Source of the DNA: Sphingomonas aerophila | GTDB lineage: Bacteria; Pseudomonadota; Alphaproteobacteria; Sphingomonadales; Sphingomonadaceae | Length of the DNA: 64,000 nucleotides | Direction: 5' to 3' | Assembly (NCBI RefSeq): GCF_014199305.1 | Contig: NZ_JACIJK010000002.1 | Span: 400,193 to 464,192, forward strand | Shown here: positions 53,342 to 62,869 of the stretch, one piece after another | Position numbering within the stretch: position 1 is the first letter of the stretch | Layout of the letters: each line of letters opens with the position of its first letter | Made by a program: the position numbers and the translations under genes | Notes under the pieces: generated by a model | Database searches by the model: none | The model's input: the letters and a program-made list of their open reading frames with translations, nothing else | Told to the model about the DNA's origin: nothing

Positions 53342-53810
53342 CCGGAAACCCAGAAAAGCACTCTCAGCCTCTGAGGTCCGCATTCAGTACGTATGGCGTT
53401 AGGGGCTGAGCAGAGCAGGTGTGAAGATGGGCCGGATAGATGCTGACCAATCGCATCTGCGTGAGCCTGCGTTTGCACGCCTACGCGCCTCAAAGCGGCT
53501 CGTCAGCTATCCACCCAGTTGCGGACGTTCTCGGGCCGGCTATCTTGTTGACGGACCCTGACACGGTCGGCGTGGGCAAGCCTCGACGGGGAGCTTGTTT
53601 GGCGGGTTCGAATCCCGCTCATGGGTCTCGCCGAAGGTCGTGGCTCTCGAAACAGTCAGACAGCGGAGTCCTGTCTTTTTCAACAGCCCCCATCGTTTAC
53701 GGGACAGTTTCAGCCGTCTTGATCGCCGTTCGTGGGAAAAGCGAGGAACAGCAGTGGCGAACACGAATGGCGACTTGCGTGCCTGGACCCAGAAAGCCGC
53801 CCGAACTTAA
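53342..53810. other. Intergenic region with a tRNA T-arm-like segment and a partial repeat
   Basis: Bases 53606-53624 read GCGGGTTCGAATCCCGC plus flanks, a perfect T-stem-loop, but no complete cloverleaf or matching 5' acceptor is present. A partial repeat copy follows at 53695-53745. No protein gene is supported. Confidence 0.4.
53695..53745 (+). repeat. Palindromic intergenic repeat, copy 24 (partial)
   Basis: Only GGGACAGTTTCAGCCGTC, TTGATCGCC and CGTTCGTGGGAAAAGC remain, in forward orientation. It is the last copy before the TonB-receptor gene. Confidence 0.5.
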
Positions 53811-56183
53811 TCAGAAGCCTGCGGTTAGGCGCACACCGATCGTCCGGGGTGGGCCCACCAAGTAAGAAAAGTAGCTGGTGGCCGTCGTGTTTCCCGGCGA
53901 GGTGGTGAACTCCTGACCGAATACCGGCACGGCGTCGAACAGGTTGGTGACGAAGAAGTCTACGCCCAAGCCGTTGCTGGTCCGAACACCGGCCGTGGCA
54001 TCCACCAAGGTGTAGGCTGCGCGCGGCAGCACCTCGCCCTCTCCAAACCCACTGTTTGAGCTACCCACATGCCGAGCTGCCGCGAACAGGCTCGCGCGCA
54101 GGTCGGGGCCAATTGCGAATTCGTAGCTCCCTCGCGTGTTCCAGGTCCACCGCGGCACATCCAGAACCCGCGATCCAGCCGCCAGCAGCAGGTTGGGCAC
54201 GTCATTGCGGTAGGTAGCGTCAGCGAAGGCGCCACCCGCCTGTAGCTCAAGTCCGTCGATCGGCGTGGCAACCACCTCCAGTTCGCCGCCACGACTGCGA
54301 ACCCGGCCAGCGTTGACCGTGAAGGAGATTGTCGTGGCGTTGTTGATGCCGCACGCACCCTGAAAGGCTTGTTGGTAGTCCTTCCAATTGATCGCAAAGG
54401 CCGCGCCATGGACTCGCAGCCGCCCACCCCAAAGGCTGGTTTTCGCGCCGAGCTCGTAGTTGTCGGTCCGGTCACTGTCATAGGGAGGGGGGACGTCGGG
54501 GATGCCGGCTGCCTGGCGTTCGGCCGGCGAGCAGATATTATTGGTAATGGGCGCATTGACCCCGCCCGTGCGGAAACCCTGCGAGTAGCTGGCGTACAGC
54601 GTCGCGGCGCGACTTGGCTCGTAGCTGAGCGTGAAGCGCGGCGTGACGCCCTTCTCACGATTGCGCTCGTCATAGTCATAGGCAACCTCGCCGCCCGCCA
54701 CCCCGCCGATCCCGTAACGCCGGCTCGCCTCGCGTTGGCGGTAGAAGAACACCCTGGCGCCCGCTGCCACCTTCAGACTGGGCACGATCGCGTAGGTCAG
54801 TTCGGCGAACGCAGCGAGCTCGCCTTCGGTAAAGCGGACAGTGGTGTCCTGGATGTAGGGCGGCATGCTTGCGCCGAGCGGATCCGGCGCAACGACGCCG
54901 AAGAGGTCTGAGACGGTGATGGTGCGCCCGGAGCGTTGGTGAAGGTCGCGATAAACGCCTCCAACAACATACTGTAGCGGACCCGAGCCGTCCGATACCG
55001 CCCGGACCTCCTGCGTGAACTGCTTGGTGCGCCCGAAATCCCGCAACGGCGTGGGGAACAGCCGCCCGCCCGGTCCAGGGCCGGCAGTCTCCTCGATGAT
55101 CGGGCTGTCGAACGCGGTCACGTCGAACAACAGGCGGGATCTGCGATTGAGGTAGGAGGAATTGGAGATCAGGTTGAGCCCACCAAGGGCATCGAAGGAG
55201 TTCTCGACGAGCAGCGACCCGATGACAAACTCATCCTTGGCAAACGTATCCTGGTACCGCGCCTTAAGACGCGCCCGCTTGCCGAAGGTCACATCGTCGT
55301 GCGGACGATCCGCGTTGCTGAAGGCGCTCTGCCATACGAGCGATGGGGTGACCGCAAGACTGGGCGTCGGGGTCCAGCGCAGGGCGCCCCGAACGCTGCC
55401 GGTTTTCGTCCAATTGGCGTCCTTGCGGACCCTGCTGGTGCCCTGGTTCTCGGTAAGGTTGCCCGTAGTCGGCCGCAGGTCGTCGATCCACCCGCCTTGG
55501 CGCACAACGCTGCCGGAAAGGCGGAGGGCGAGCGTGTCGGCGACAATCGGCACGTTGAGCATGCCCTTTGCGTCCCAGCTCACTCCGCCGTCGCGAACCG
55601 TAGCCACGCTTCCTTCCGCCCGGGCCGCTACCTTGGATGCGTCCGGCTGGTTGCTCACGATCCGGACCAGGCCGCCCATCGACGATGAGCCGAAAAGAAC
55701 ACCCTGCGGTCCGCGCAGCACCTCCACGCGGGCAACATCGAACAATTGCGGATCGGGCTGCGAGAACCCGCGTAGCGCGCGTGTTTGCAGGGGTGTCTCG
55801 TCGAAGTAGACGCCGGTTGTGGGCGACTGGACAAACCCAACCCCGCCGATGCCGCGGATGATGTACTGCGAATTTCCAGGGCCGGTCGTCGCGAACGCGA
55901 CCCCGGGCACTGCGTCTGCGACACGTGAGAAGTCGGTCGCGTTCAACTGATTGAGCAGTTCGTCCGATAGGACGCTAACGCTCGCCGGCACATCTTGAAC
56001 AGTTTGCTGTCGTTTCAGGGCGGTGACGACGACATCGCGCTGGTAATCGGACGCGCCCTCATTCCCGATTGGCGCGCCTTGGTAAGCCGCCGTCTCGGGA
56101 CGTACTGCATCGTTGGCGCGGTCCTGCGCAAGCGCGGGCACGGCGACCGTGGCGGCCACGGTCGCCAGGTAGATTGTTCTCAT
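53811..56183 (-). CDS. TonB-dependent outer-membrane receptor
   Basis: The 790-aa protein has a signal peptide ending VPALAQ. A TonB box-like segment (DVVVTALKRQQ) precedes the plug: QDVPASVSVLSDELLNQLNATDFSRVADAVPG, IIRGIGGVGF, DVARVEVLRGPQGVLFGSSSMGGLVRI. A beta-barrel follows (TLYASYSQGFRTGGVN, NYELGAKTSLWGGRLRVHGAAF) and ends RTIGVRLTAGF. It is of the sphingomonad type that imports complex organic substrates. It follows a DUF2946 gene on the same strand by 122 bases. Confidence 0.93.
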   Translation of the reverse strand: MRTIYLATVAATVAVPALAQDRANDAVRPETAAYQGAPIGNEGASDYQRDVVVTALKRQQTVQDVPASVSVLSDELLNQLNATDFSRVADAVPGVAFATTGPGNSQYIIRGIGGVGFVQSPTTGVYFDETPLQTRALRGFSQPDPQLFDVARVEVLRGPQGVLFGSSSMGGLVRIVSNQPDASKVAARAEGSVATVRDGGVSWDAKGMLNVPIVADTLALRLSGSVVRQGGWIDDLRPTTGNLTENQGTSRVRKDANWTKTGSVRGALRWTPTPSLAVTPSLVWQSAFSNADRPHDDVTFGKRARLKARYQDTFAKDEFVIGSLLVENSFDALGGLNLISNSSYLNRRSRLLFDVTAFDSPIIEETAGPGPGGRLFPTPLRDFGRTKQFTQEVRAVSDGSGPLQYVVGGVYRDLHQRSGRTITVSDLFGVVAPDPLGASMPPYIQDTTVRFTEGELAAFAELTYAIVPSLKVAAGARVFFYRQREASRRYGIGGVAGGEVAYDYDERNREKGVTPRFTLSYEPSRAATLYASYSQGFRTGGVNAPITNNICSPAERQAAGIPDVPPPYDSDRTDNYELGAKTSLWGGRLRVHGAAFAINWKDYQQAFQGACGINNATTISFTVNAGRVRSRGGELEVVATPIDGLELQAGGAFADATYRNDVPNLLLAAGSRVLDVPRWTWNTRGSYEFAIGPDLRASLFAAARHVGSSNSGFGEGEVLPRAAYTLVDATAGVRTSNGLGVDFFVTNLFDAVPVFGQEFTTSPGNTTATSYFSYLVGPPRTIGVRLTAGF

Positions 56184-56305
56184 AATACCCCTTGCCGGCC
56201 TATGCCGGTCCTGATTGCGTCATTTGTGTGCTGACCGCCTGTCACGCGGGCGACCGCAGGACAGGCAGGCACACGGGCGCTCGCCTTGGAGCGCCGCTTG
56301 TCAGG

Positions 56306-56719
56306 TCAGGTATTCCGGGGTGGTCCGCGCAGGGGTGGGCGAAGGTGCAGCCCCGGGCCGGTCGGCTCCGTATCAACCGCGGTCCGAAAGGCCGTCCGAA
56401 CGATAAAGACGATTGCCGCGGCCAGTAGCAGCGGATCGGCTCCGGCGAGGGAAGGTGCAGTCAGACCTGAGAAGGCGCACGGCATTTCGACTTTGCCGTG
56501 ATCTTTAGAGTTGCCGTGGTCGGGCATGTGGTCGTGCAAGCCCGGCATCTCCATCGTCACGGAACTCGGCTCGACGCCTGGGCAGATCGTAATCGCAAAC
56601 CGGCCATGGTCGCTGTCGATCATATAGCCGCTTGGTACGACGACTTTCAGCAGCAGCGTCGCCACGCAGAGGAGAATGGCGAAATGGCGTTGCGCCAGGA
56701 GGCTGCGGACTGCGAGCAC
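56306..56719 (-). CDS. DUF2946-like membrane protein
   Basis: This 137-aa protein has an N-terminal helix (FAILLCVATLLLKVVVPSGYM), a His/Asp-rich stretch (LHDHMPDHGNSKDHGK), CAFSGLTAP and a C-terminal helix (DPLLLAAAIVFIVRTAF). DUF2946 genes commonly sit next to TonB-receptor genes, some of them copper-related, as here. Histidine-rich sequence suggests metal contact (inference). Confidence 0.75.
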   Translation of the reverse strand: MLAVRSLLAQRHFAILLCVATLLLKVVVPSGYMIDSDHGRFAITICPGVEPSSVTMEMPGLHDHMPDHGNSKDHGKVEMPCAFSGLTAPSLAGADPLLLAAAIVFIVRTAFRTAVDTEPTGPGLHLRPPLRGPPRNT

Positions 56720-57182
56720 CGAGCGCGATTACTCGTCCGGCGTTTGCCTGTCACTTTGACATTGTGTCTCAGCTAGCACTGGAAGCGTGTGCACCTGATC
56801 TGCGACCACGCCTGAGCGGCTCTCACAATGTCGGCGTCCAAAACTGGCGGCGTCACATGGAACGAGGTTATCCATCCTAGGTGTCTTAGCCATGTGACAC
56901 AGCTTGGGTCAGGTGATAACGATCCTGGGCTGCAACCCGGGCACCCCTCGGAGGGCAGCAATCCATCAGTGGACACCTCGGCTGCAGATCTTTCGGGACC
57001 TGCAGCCGCCTTGTTTGACCAGAGAGGAGCGCACCAGAGATATGCGTACGGGCTGAATGTGCTTCCCGCACTCTTCGGACACACCTTGCTCGCCTCACCG
57101 GACCGGGTAGGCTCGTCTACTGCGATTTGCAGAACAGCAGGTGTGGCCGCGAACACAATGGCCACACGAGAACAGGGTGGGG
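56720..57182. other. Intergenic stretch without a convincing gene
   Basis: No supported coding sequence. It holds the upstream region of the DUF2946 operon (minus) and of the DUF6894 gene (plus). Confidence 0.4.
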
Positions 57183-57413
57183 ATGCCGAACTACAGGTTC
57201 CGTTTTACCGGACGAGAGCGTGATGAAGTCGTCGTCGACTGCGAGGATGTCGACGCAGCTCGAAACGAGGCAGTGCGCAGCCTGGGAGCTTATCTGTCGG
57301 AGCACCCCGGCTTTGCCGACGAGGGGCACTGGCGCATCGAGGTGGAAAGCGAGCAGTGCGAGCCACTGCTTCACGTGATCGTCGCCACCGTAAACGTTCG
57401 ACCACGAAGGTGA
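57183..57413 (+). CDS. DUF6894 family protein
   Basis: This 76-aa soluble protein reads MPNYRFRFTGRERDEVVVDC, ARNEAVRSLGAYLSEHPGFAD and HWRIEVESEQCEPLLHVIVA. That is the DUF6894 pattern (MPrY.F...d...D..g.....aArreAv...ge.l). An almost identical but frameshifted copy is at 22487. Both copies are near BLUF genes. Function unknown. Confidence 0.8.
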   Translation: MPNYRFRFTGRERDEVVVDCEDVDAARNEAVRSLGAYLSEHPGFADEGHWRIEVESEQCEPLLHVIVATVNVRPRR

Positions 57414-57458
57414 CCGCGGTGGGAGTACCGGTCCTTGCCGGCCGGTACTCCCTACCCG

Positions 57459-57701
57459 CTAGATCATCATCGGGAAGTCTGGTCGTGATGCCAAGTCCGC
57501 AAGCCTAGCCCAGGGAAGGACCTTGTCGTCGGCCTCGCATCTTATGAAAAGACGGGAGCGCTCCTCCTCGGGACGAGCAAGAGCAGTGTTGATTGCTTCA
57601 AGAAACCTCCCGCGAAAGAGCTGTTGCGAAGCTATCCCGCGCTTGCCCGAGCGCCGGTAAAGACCTGCACCGGCCCACCAGTTTACCTCATCAATTGCCA
57701 T
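57459..57701 (-). CDS. Small hypothetical protein (80 aa)
   Basis: ATG 57701; INWWAGAGLYRRSGKRG-like N terminus with a VNWWAGAG segment, then FLEAINTALARPEEERSRLFIRCEADDKVLPWARL. Soluble. Not recognised. Confidence 0.45.
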   Translation of the reverse strand: MAIDEVNWWAGAGLYRRSGKRGIASQQLFRGRFLEAINTALARPEEERSRLFIRCEADDKVLPWARLADLASRPDFPMMI

Positions 57702-57954
57702 CGCCGCCCCCCATGCAGCCGCTCAACGAGCTGCCATGAAGCCGGTATGCCGCGACCGTGACGGTAAGTGCCGTGTAAAGAAGGTGAATCCCGTTCCGGG
57801 ACGCAAGTCACTGACGCTTGATCACATGAGTAGGTTAACACTGCCAGTTCCCGAAACTTTGGTAGTTCAGGTGGCCGCGTGTTTGGTGAGAGCGTTGAGC
57901 AAACATCGTATCAGGTCACTTTGCCCGTGGTGCTGAACAACATAGGGTGAGCGC
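57702..57954. other. Intergenic, promoter region of the small coupled genes
   Basis: No gene is supported. Confidence 0.35.
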
Positions 57955-58110
57955 ATGAACAAAGCCGATGTGGAAACGCTCGAACGTGAACTTGCCCTCA
58001 TGACCGATGTCGAGGTTAGATCAGCTTACCTTGCGACCGACCGGACGCTGGCGTCTGAAGTGGCAGACCTGCTCGCCGGAGAGTGCGAGCGCCGGCACAT
58101 CGAGGTATGA
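57955..58110 (+). CDS. Microprotein (51 aa)
   Basis: ATG 57955 has an AGGGTGAG ribosome site. The product is acidic and helical (KADVETLERELALMTDVEV, ASEVADLLAGECERRH). Its stop overlaps the ATG of the next gene (ATGA), which supports real coding. Function unknown. Confidence 0.6.
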   Translation: MNKADVETLERELALMTDVEVRSAYLATDRTLASEVADLLAGECERRHIEV

Positions 58111-58316
58111 GCCAGGAGGGCCCAAGCACGGTTGAACGCGCCGTTGAGTTGGCCAAGAGCGGTTCCTGCGCCACAATCGCTGATATTCGCAAGGCGCTAA
58201 CCCGCGAGAAATACGACGGTGTCAATCAACACCTCAACGGGGCCGCCCTGAAAAAGCAGCTGGTCGCCCTAATGGCCGAGCGGAAGGCTTTGTCGGGGCC
58301 TAATCGCGCGCGCTGA
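58107..58316 (+). CDS. Small hypothetical protein (69 aa), coupled to the 51-aa gene
   Basis: Starts at ATG 58107 within the ATGA overlap. STVERAVELAKSGSCATIADIRKALTREKYDGVNQHL, then LKKQLVALMAERKA: an alpha-helical, probably DNA- or protein-binding module. A coupled pair such as this upstream of sensory genes might be a regulatory unit, but no family is recognised. Confidence 0.6.
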   Translation: MSQEGPSTVERAVELAKSGSCATIADIRKALTREKYDGVNQHLNGAALKKQLVALMAERKALSGPNRAR

Positions 58317-58483
58317 GCCTGTGAGGGCGTCAGTTCGCTGGCGGGAGCAGCTATGCTTTCAGTGGTGGGTGCTATTAAGCGGCCTTCGCTTCCGTCATTG
58401 GGCAGTCTTCCGGGCCTGATGCCGAGGTCGCCGGCGTTGCGGGCGGGATCGTCAAAGGAGTTAGCGGGTCGCGCTAATACCAG

Positions 58484-58921
58484 GTGGAACTTCCACGATT
58501 ATGTTGCGCTGTGATCCGGGTGCGGCGGGTAATATACATCAGCAAATCACGGGTCGGTTCTGATGTTGCCGAACTCGACGCGATCGTCGCGCGCTCCACC
58601 GCGCGCAATGAAGCTGCCGGCATCACTGGTATGTTATGGTCGAACGATGCTTGCTTCGCGCAAGTACTTGAAGGCGACCATGACGCGGTCGGCGAGACGG
58701 TGGATCGTATCCGGGTAGATCCAAGGCACTTCGACGTCGATATCGTATCGGACCGCACCATAATTCATAGAGTGTTTGGAGAATGGAGCATGATCCGGGC
58801 GATTGGCAAACCTGAAACCATGGCGGGCACAGCCTTTCTCGTCGGCTTCGCCATGGGTGAAAGGACTGCGTCAGCGCGACAGTTGTACGAGATCCTTGTT
58901 GAATCCGAGGGTGGTGGTTGA
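58484..58921 (+). CDS. BLUF-domain blue-light sensor
   Basis: BLUF domain with RRVIYISKS (Tyr), STARNEAAGITGMLWSN (Asn), CFAQVLEGD (Gln) and GEWSMIRAIG near the C terminus, then a helical cap. The true start is probably one of the GTG codons at 58511 or 58520, because residues before VIRVRRVIYIS do not fit the family. It lies about 200 bases upstream of a hybrid histidine kinase on the same strand, so a light-input role for that kinase is plausible. Confidence 0.88.
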   Translation: MELPRLCCAVIRVRRVIYISKSRVGSDVAELDAIVARSTARNEAAGITGMLWSNDACFAQVLEGDHDAVGETVDRIRVDPRHFDVDIVSDRTIIHRVFGEWSMIRAIGKPETMAGTAFLVGFAMGERTASARQLYEILVESEGGG

Positions 58922-59125
58922 CCCGCCGGGTCATATCGGGCGTCAACGCGGCCAGAGACCAGGGCACATTTTGTTCTGCCCACGCCCCGATCTCATTTGT
59001 CGAGGCTAACGGCGGCACGGCTACCTGATCGCACGACAGCTGTAGTTTCCTATTCCCTCGAAACTGTTAGCGTCATTTTGGCTGCCTTGCGGGGTGACGG
59101 GGCAACTAAATGGGTGCCGGATCTG

Positions 59126-61726
59126 ATGCAAACTTCGTCGTTCACCAGCTTGGAAGCTGGTCCACTCAGACCGACTGAGCTTTTCGTTGGCGGCGCCAAA
59201 ATGGCAGCTCGAATGCGAGCATTCGATTGGACCTGCTCACCGCTGGGGGAGCCGTCGAGCTGGCCGGCGGCGCTGCGATCTGCGGTGACGCTGATGCTCG
59301 GCTCGCGTTTTCCCATGTTCATCGCATGGGGGAGCGAACTGACGTTCCTCTACAATGATGCGTACTCCGAGATACTTGGCGAGAAGCACCCTGAAGCGTT
59401 GGGCAGCTCGTTCCAAGCAATCTGGGCGGAGATCTGGCCCGACATATCCTCCCTGGTAGACCAGTCTTTGGCGGGAAACGCGGTGTGGCTGGAGGACTTG
59501 CCACTACGCATGAACCGTCATGGGTACGACGAGGATACGACTTTCACATTTTCCTACTCGCCGGCGCGCAACGACGCCGGTGAAATCGTCGGCATCTTTT
59601 GCGCCTGTACGGAAACCACCAAACAGACTCAGGCAGAACGTGACGCTCGTGAACGCGAAGCACGTCTGCTATTCTTTGATCACCTGGAAGAGCAGCTTTT
59701 CCGGTCGGGAGATGCGGTTGACGCGATGCGGGCCGCTACGGAGATGCTGGGCTTGACCCTAGGTGCATCACGCTGCGCTTATGCCGATGTGGCGGCCGAT
59801 GGGGACAAGTTCTGCATTCGCAGCGACTTCACCGCCCCCGGTGTCGCCAGCTCAGCTGGCGAGTACAGCCTTGACCTCTTTGGTCCGCGCGCCGCGGTGG
59901 AGATGCGTGCCGGCAGTACGCTGGTTGTTCACGACGTTGCTGCCGAACTTGAACCTGGCAAGGGTCGCGAGATGTTCCAGGCGATCGGCATCAACGCAAT
60001 CATCTGCTGCCCTCTTATCAAGGAGGAGCGCCTGGCTGCCATGATGGCCGTTCATCAGGAGCGGCCACGCACATGGGCCGACAACGAGGTGGCCCTGGTC
60101 AAGGACGTAGTCGAGCGCTGCTGGGCCCATGTCGAGCGGGTCGGCGCCGAGGCTCGCCTTCGTGAAAGCGAAGAACGGCTTCGTCTTGCGGTAGACAACG
60201 CCGATATTGGTTTCTGGGATGTCGATCTGCTTCAAGACAAGCTGATATGGCCTCACCGCACCAAGGCCATGTTTGGTATCTCACCAGACGTGCCAGTGAC
60301 GATGCAGGACTTCTATGATGGCCTGCATCCCGATGACCGGGACGCGACCAGTGCGGCCTTCGCCGCTGCAGCCGACCCTGCGGTACGCGCGCTCTACGAC
60401 GTTCAATATCGCACAGTCGGCAAGGAGGACGGCGTTACGCGCTGGGTAGAAGCAAAGGGCCGGGGCGTGTTTGATCCTAGTGGCCGGTGCGTCCGGGTCA
60501 CCGGAACAGCTATCCAGATAACGGCGCGCAAAGAGGCTGAAGAAGCGCTGTACGAGCTGAATGCCACCCTCGAAGCTCGGATTGCTACTGCCGTTGCTGA
60601 GCGCGAGGAGGTTCAGGAGGCCTTGCGCCAAAGCCAGAAGATGGAGGCCATGGGCCAGCTCACGGGCGGCGTTGCACATGACTTCAACAATCTCCTGACG
60701 CCGATCGTCGGAAGTCTTGACCTCCTTCAGCGAAAGGGAGTTGGCGGGGAGCGCGAACAGCGGCTCATTGCGGGCGCGGTGCAGTCAGCGGAGCGAGCGC
60801 GGACGCTCGTCCAACGGCTTCTAGCCTTCGCACGGCGCCAGCCATTGCGGGCGGTGCCGGTCGACCTCGCTCGGCTCGTCACCGGGATGGGCGAACTTGT
60901 CGCAAGCACGACGGGGCCGCAGATCAAGGTCACGGTTGAGATAATGGCTGATCTGCCAGCCGCCAATGCAGATCCCAACCAGTTAGAGATGGCGATCCTC
61001 AATCTGGCGGTAAATGCGCGGGACGCCATGCCGGATGGCGGCACGCTGCGCATCACGGCAAGGCGGGAGTCGATCAGAGCCGGCCACCGATCAAAGCTTA
61101 AACCAGGACATTATCTCTGCCTGTCAGTGGCCGATACCGGAGCCGGTATGGACGCTGCGACGCTGGCGCGGGCCGTTGAGCCGTTCTTCTCGACCAAGGG
61201 GATCGGGCAAGGAACAGGACTTGGTCTGTCCATGGTTCATGGTCTCGCCTCACAGCTCGGAGGCGCAATCACGATCCAGAGTCAGCCGGGACTGGGCACC
61301 AACGTCGAGCTGTGGCTTCCGCAAACGAGCGTGATCGCAGGAGAAGCTTCCTTAGTTGCTGATGAGACATCCAACCAGGTAAGAAGTGGTACTGTGTTGC
61401 TGGTCGATGACGAGGAACTCGTCCGGATCACTACGGCCGACATGCTGACCGATCTCGGCTACGAAGTAGTTGAAGCCACCTCCGGCGAAGATGCGTTGCG
61501 CTTGCTGGAGGCGGGGACACCTTGTGATCTTCTCGTCACCGATCACCTGATGCCGGGCATCTCGGGTGCCGATCTTATTCGGGAGGTTCGCTCGCGCAGG
61601 CCCGAAATCTCAGTACTTCTTGTGTCAGGCTACGCTGAGAACGCCGCGATCGACCCCGGCATACCTCGGCTGGCCAAGCCGTTTCGAAAAGACGAGCTTG
61701 CCTCCTCGCTGAGTGGCCTTTCCTGA
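59126..61726 (+). CDS. Hybrid sensor histidine kinase (PAS-GAF-PAS-HisKA-HATPase-REC)
   Basis: From ATG 59126 the 866-aa soluble protein has an N-terminal PAS-like domain ([41 protein letters not shown]). A GAF domain follows ([38 protein letters not shown]), then a PAS/PAC domain ([20 protein letters not shown]). A coiled coil leads to the H-box [21 protein letters not shown], the N box [14 protein letters not shown], the G boxes ([18 protein letters not shown]), and a receiver [12 protein letters not shown] with phospho-acceptor aspartate in [13 protein letters not shown] and the K of [10 protein letters not shown]. Upstream ATG/TTG starts lack a ribosome site. The partner is unknown; the BLUF gene upstream is a candidate input. 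Confidence 0.9.
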   Translation: MQTSSFTSLEAGPLRPTELFVGGAKMAARMRAFDWTCSPLGEPSSWPAALRSAVTLMLGSRFPMFIAWGSELTFLYNDAYSEILGEKHPEALGSSFQAIWAEIWPDISSLVDQSLAGNAVWLEDLPLRMNRHGYDEDTTFTFSYSPARNDAGEIVGIFCACTETTKQTQAERDAREREARLLFFDHLEEQLFRSGDAVDAMRAATEMLGLTLGASRCAYADVAADGDKFCIRSDFTAPGVASSAGEYSLDLFGPRAAVEMRAGSTLVVHDVAAELEPGKGREMFQAIGINAIICCPLIKEERLAAMMAVHQERPRTWADNEVALVKDVVERCWAHVERVGAEARLRESEERLRLAVDNADIGFWDVDLLQDKLIWPHRTKAMFGISPDVPVTMQDFYDGLHPDDRDATSAAFAAAADPAVRALYDVQYRTVGKEDGVTRWVEAKGRGVFDPSGRCVRVTGTAIQITARKEAEEALYELNATLEARIATAVAEREEVQEALRQSQKMEAMGQLTGGVAHDFNNLLTPIVGSLDLLQRKGVGGEREQRLIAGAVQSAERARTLVQRLLAFARRQPLRAVPVDLARLVTGMGELVASTTGPQIKVTVEIMADLPAANADPNQLEMAILNLAVNARDAMPDGGTLRITARRESIRAGHRSKLKPGHYLCLSVADTGAGMDAATLARAVEPFFSTKGIGQGTGLGLSMVHGLASQLGGAITIQSQPGLGTNVELWLPQTSVIAGEASLVADETSNQVRSGTVLLVDDEELVRITTADMLTDLGYEVVEATSGEDALRLLEAGTPCDLLVTDHLMPGISGADLIREVRSRRPEISVLLVSGYAENAAIDPGIPRLAKPFRKDELASSLSGLS

Positions 61727-62407
61727 GGCTCGCGCACGCAGGCCGTAACGTCGCCCGAGCCCCACCTGCGGCTTCATCAACACAATCACCAAATCTGCGC
61801 CAACGAGCATCCGATAAACGTCCACCACAACCAGACATTCGCGGGGGGCCATTCGATTCCCAATTCAGCAAGTGTAATGAGTTTTGAGAAGCCGCGCGCG
61901 TTCTCACTGGCCGATCCCAGTCGGGATGGCCCCGACCGTCTCGATTGCTCTCTCGTTTGGGTGAACTGTCCTAGCTTGTCGGAACGATCACTTGCGATCT
62001 CGCCAGCCTCATCGGGACGGGGGGCGACTGCGCCAATGTTCGGGTCGTAGTCTCGCAGCAGGACGAGCGCGTGTATGATCCCAAGGCGATGGCTCGGCTC
62101 CGGTCCCGCGGGTGCGGGGTGGACGAATTTACCGGCTATAGACATGAACAGGTCGACGAAGCGCCTGCGTTAGTTGCGCTTACAATTGAGCTGGTCCGGT
62201 CGGCCGCAATCGGTACCGGAGTTAGGCGCCAACTAGACGGTCCTCGCCAATGCCGATACAAGGCAGTCGCGTAGGTCGTCCGCTGGACCGGCCTATGTTC
62301 TCCGCGCCTTACGCAAGGCTTCTACGCCGTTTTCCCGAACTTATTGCAAGCGGCACGCCGCTCTTAGGGGTGGCCGGGCGCCTAACTCCCATCAGCGGAA
62401 GCGCAGG
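61727..62407. other. Intergenic region with repeat copy 25 and a doubtful minus-strand frame
   Basis: A minus-strand frame (62145 to 61786, 119 aa) starts plausibly with SIAGKFVHPAPAG and LGIIHALVLLRDYDP, but its second half is encoded by the repeat and looks random. It could be a truncated gene. Nothing else is supported. Confidence 0.35.
61908..61975 (+). repeat. Palindromic intergenic repeat, copy 25
   Basis: Forward, long form. Core ATCCCAGTCGGGAT, CCCCGACCGTCTCGATTGC middle, CTCGTTTGGGTGAACTGTCC tail. Confidence 0.75.
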
Positions 62408-62869
62408 TCAGCCTTGTCGCATCCCAGGTGGCACGAGTGCGGCGCACCTGCTGGCAAACTGACCTCGCACTGCGGGTGAAGCTGCCGGGAACAGGCGCGT
62501 TTCGCCGTGATAAGAAGCCTTGATCGGCGCTCCGTCTCTGAATGCCTTCAGCATGTTGGTGCTGATCGGATAGGCGAACGAGAAGGCCGTCTGATCTCCG
62601 ACCATCTGCAGATCGGGTTTAGCAGAATGCTGAACGGCGCCAAACGCGACAGTGAGAGTGGGTTGCGGCCACTGCTGAGCGGCATCGAAACCCCGGACCT
62701 GAATACTTGTTTGCGTGCCCTGGCAGGTCATCACAAACCAAGGGCGGCCGTTCTCGACGTAAGAGATGGCTGGACGTGTGGCGGTCATCCCCGCCGTATC
62801 CCAGCCCGTGTACTGCGTAGTGGTAGCCGCGGCCACAGCCAAGAACGTCGGGAGCAGAACGGTATTCAG
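62408..62869 (-). CDS. Exported hypothetical protein, probable CTG start (153 aa)
   Basis: The frame runs from CTG 62869-62867, which has AGGAGG five bases upstream and gives the start of a signal peptide (NTVLLPTFLAVAAATT). An internal TTG at 62842 would cut the signal in half. The body has WFVMTCQGTQTSIQVRGFD, KPDLQMVGDQTAFSFAYPIS, and FASRCAALVPPGM at the end. Not recognised; a periplasmic beta-rich protein. Confidence 0.6.
   Translation of the reverse strand: MNTVLLPTFLAVAAATTTQYTGWDTAGMTATRPAISYVENGRPWFVMTCQGTQTSIQVRGFDAAQQWPQPTLTVAFGAVQHSAKPDLQMVGDQTAFSFAYPISTNMLKAFRDGAPIKASYHGETRLFPAASPAVRGQFASRCAALVPPGMRQG

Noticed and set aside
53580..53660. Complete tRNA gene
   Set aside because: Only a T-arm-like stem-loop is present. 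No 5' sequence pairs with the bases after the T-stem, and no anticodon arm can be drawn.
32849..53745. Chromosomal integron cassette array
   Set aside because: Short genes alternating with imperfect palindromes invite this, but I saw no paired RYYYAAC/GTTRRRY boxes, no integrase gene, and several neighbouring genes point in opposite directions. IntegronFinder or HattCI would be decisive; attC hits at the repeats would reopen the idea.
32849..53745. CRISPR array
   Set aside because: The copies are 0.1-2 kb apart, variable in sequence, and separated by genes rather than by uniform spacers.
62071..62274. 67-codon plus-strand gene
   Set aside because: No ribosome site, no family pattern, and overlap with a competing minus-strand frame and the flank of repeat copy 25.
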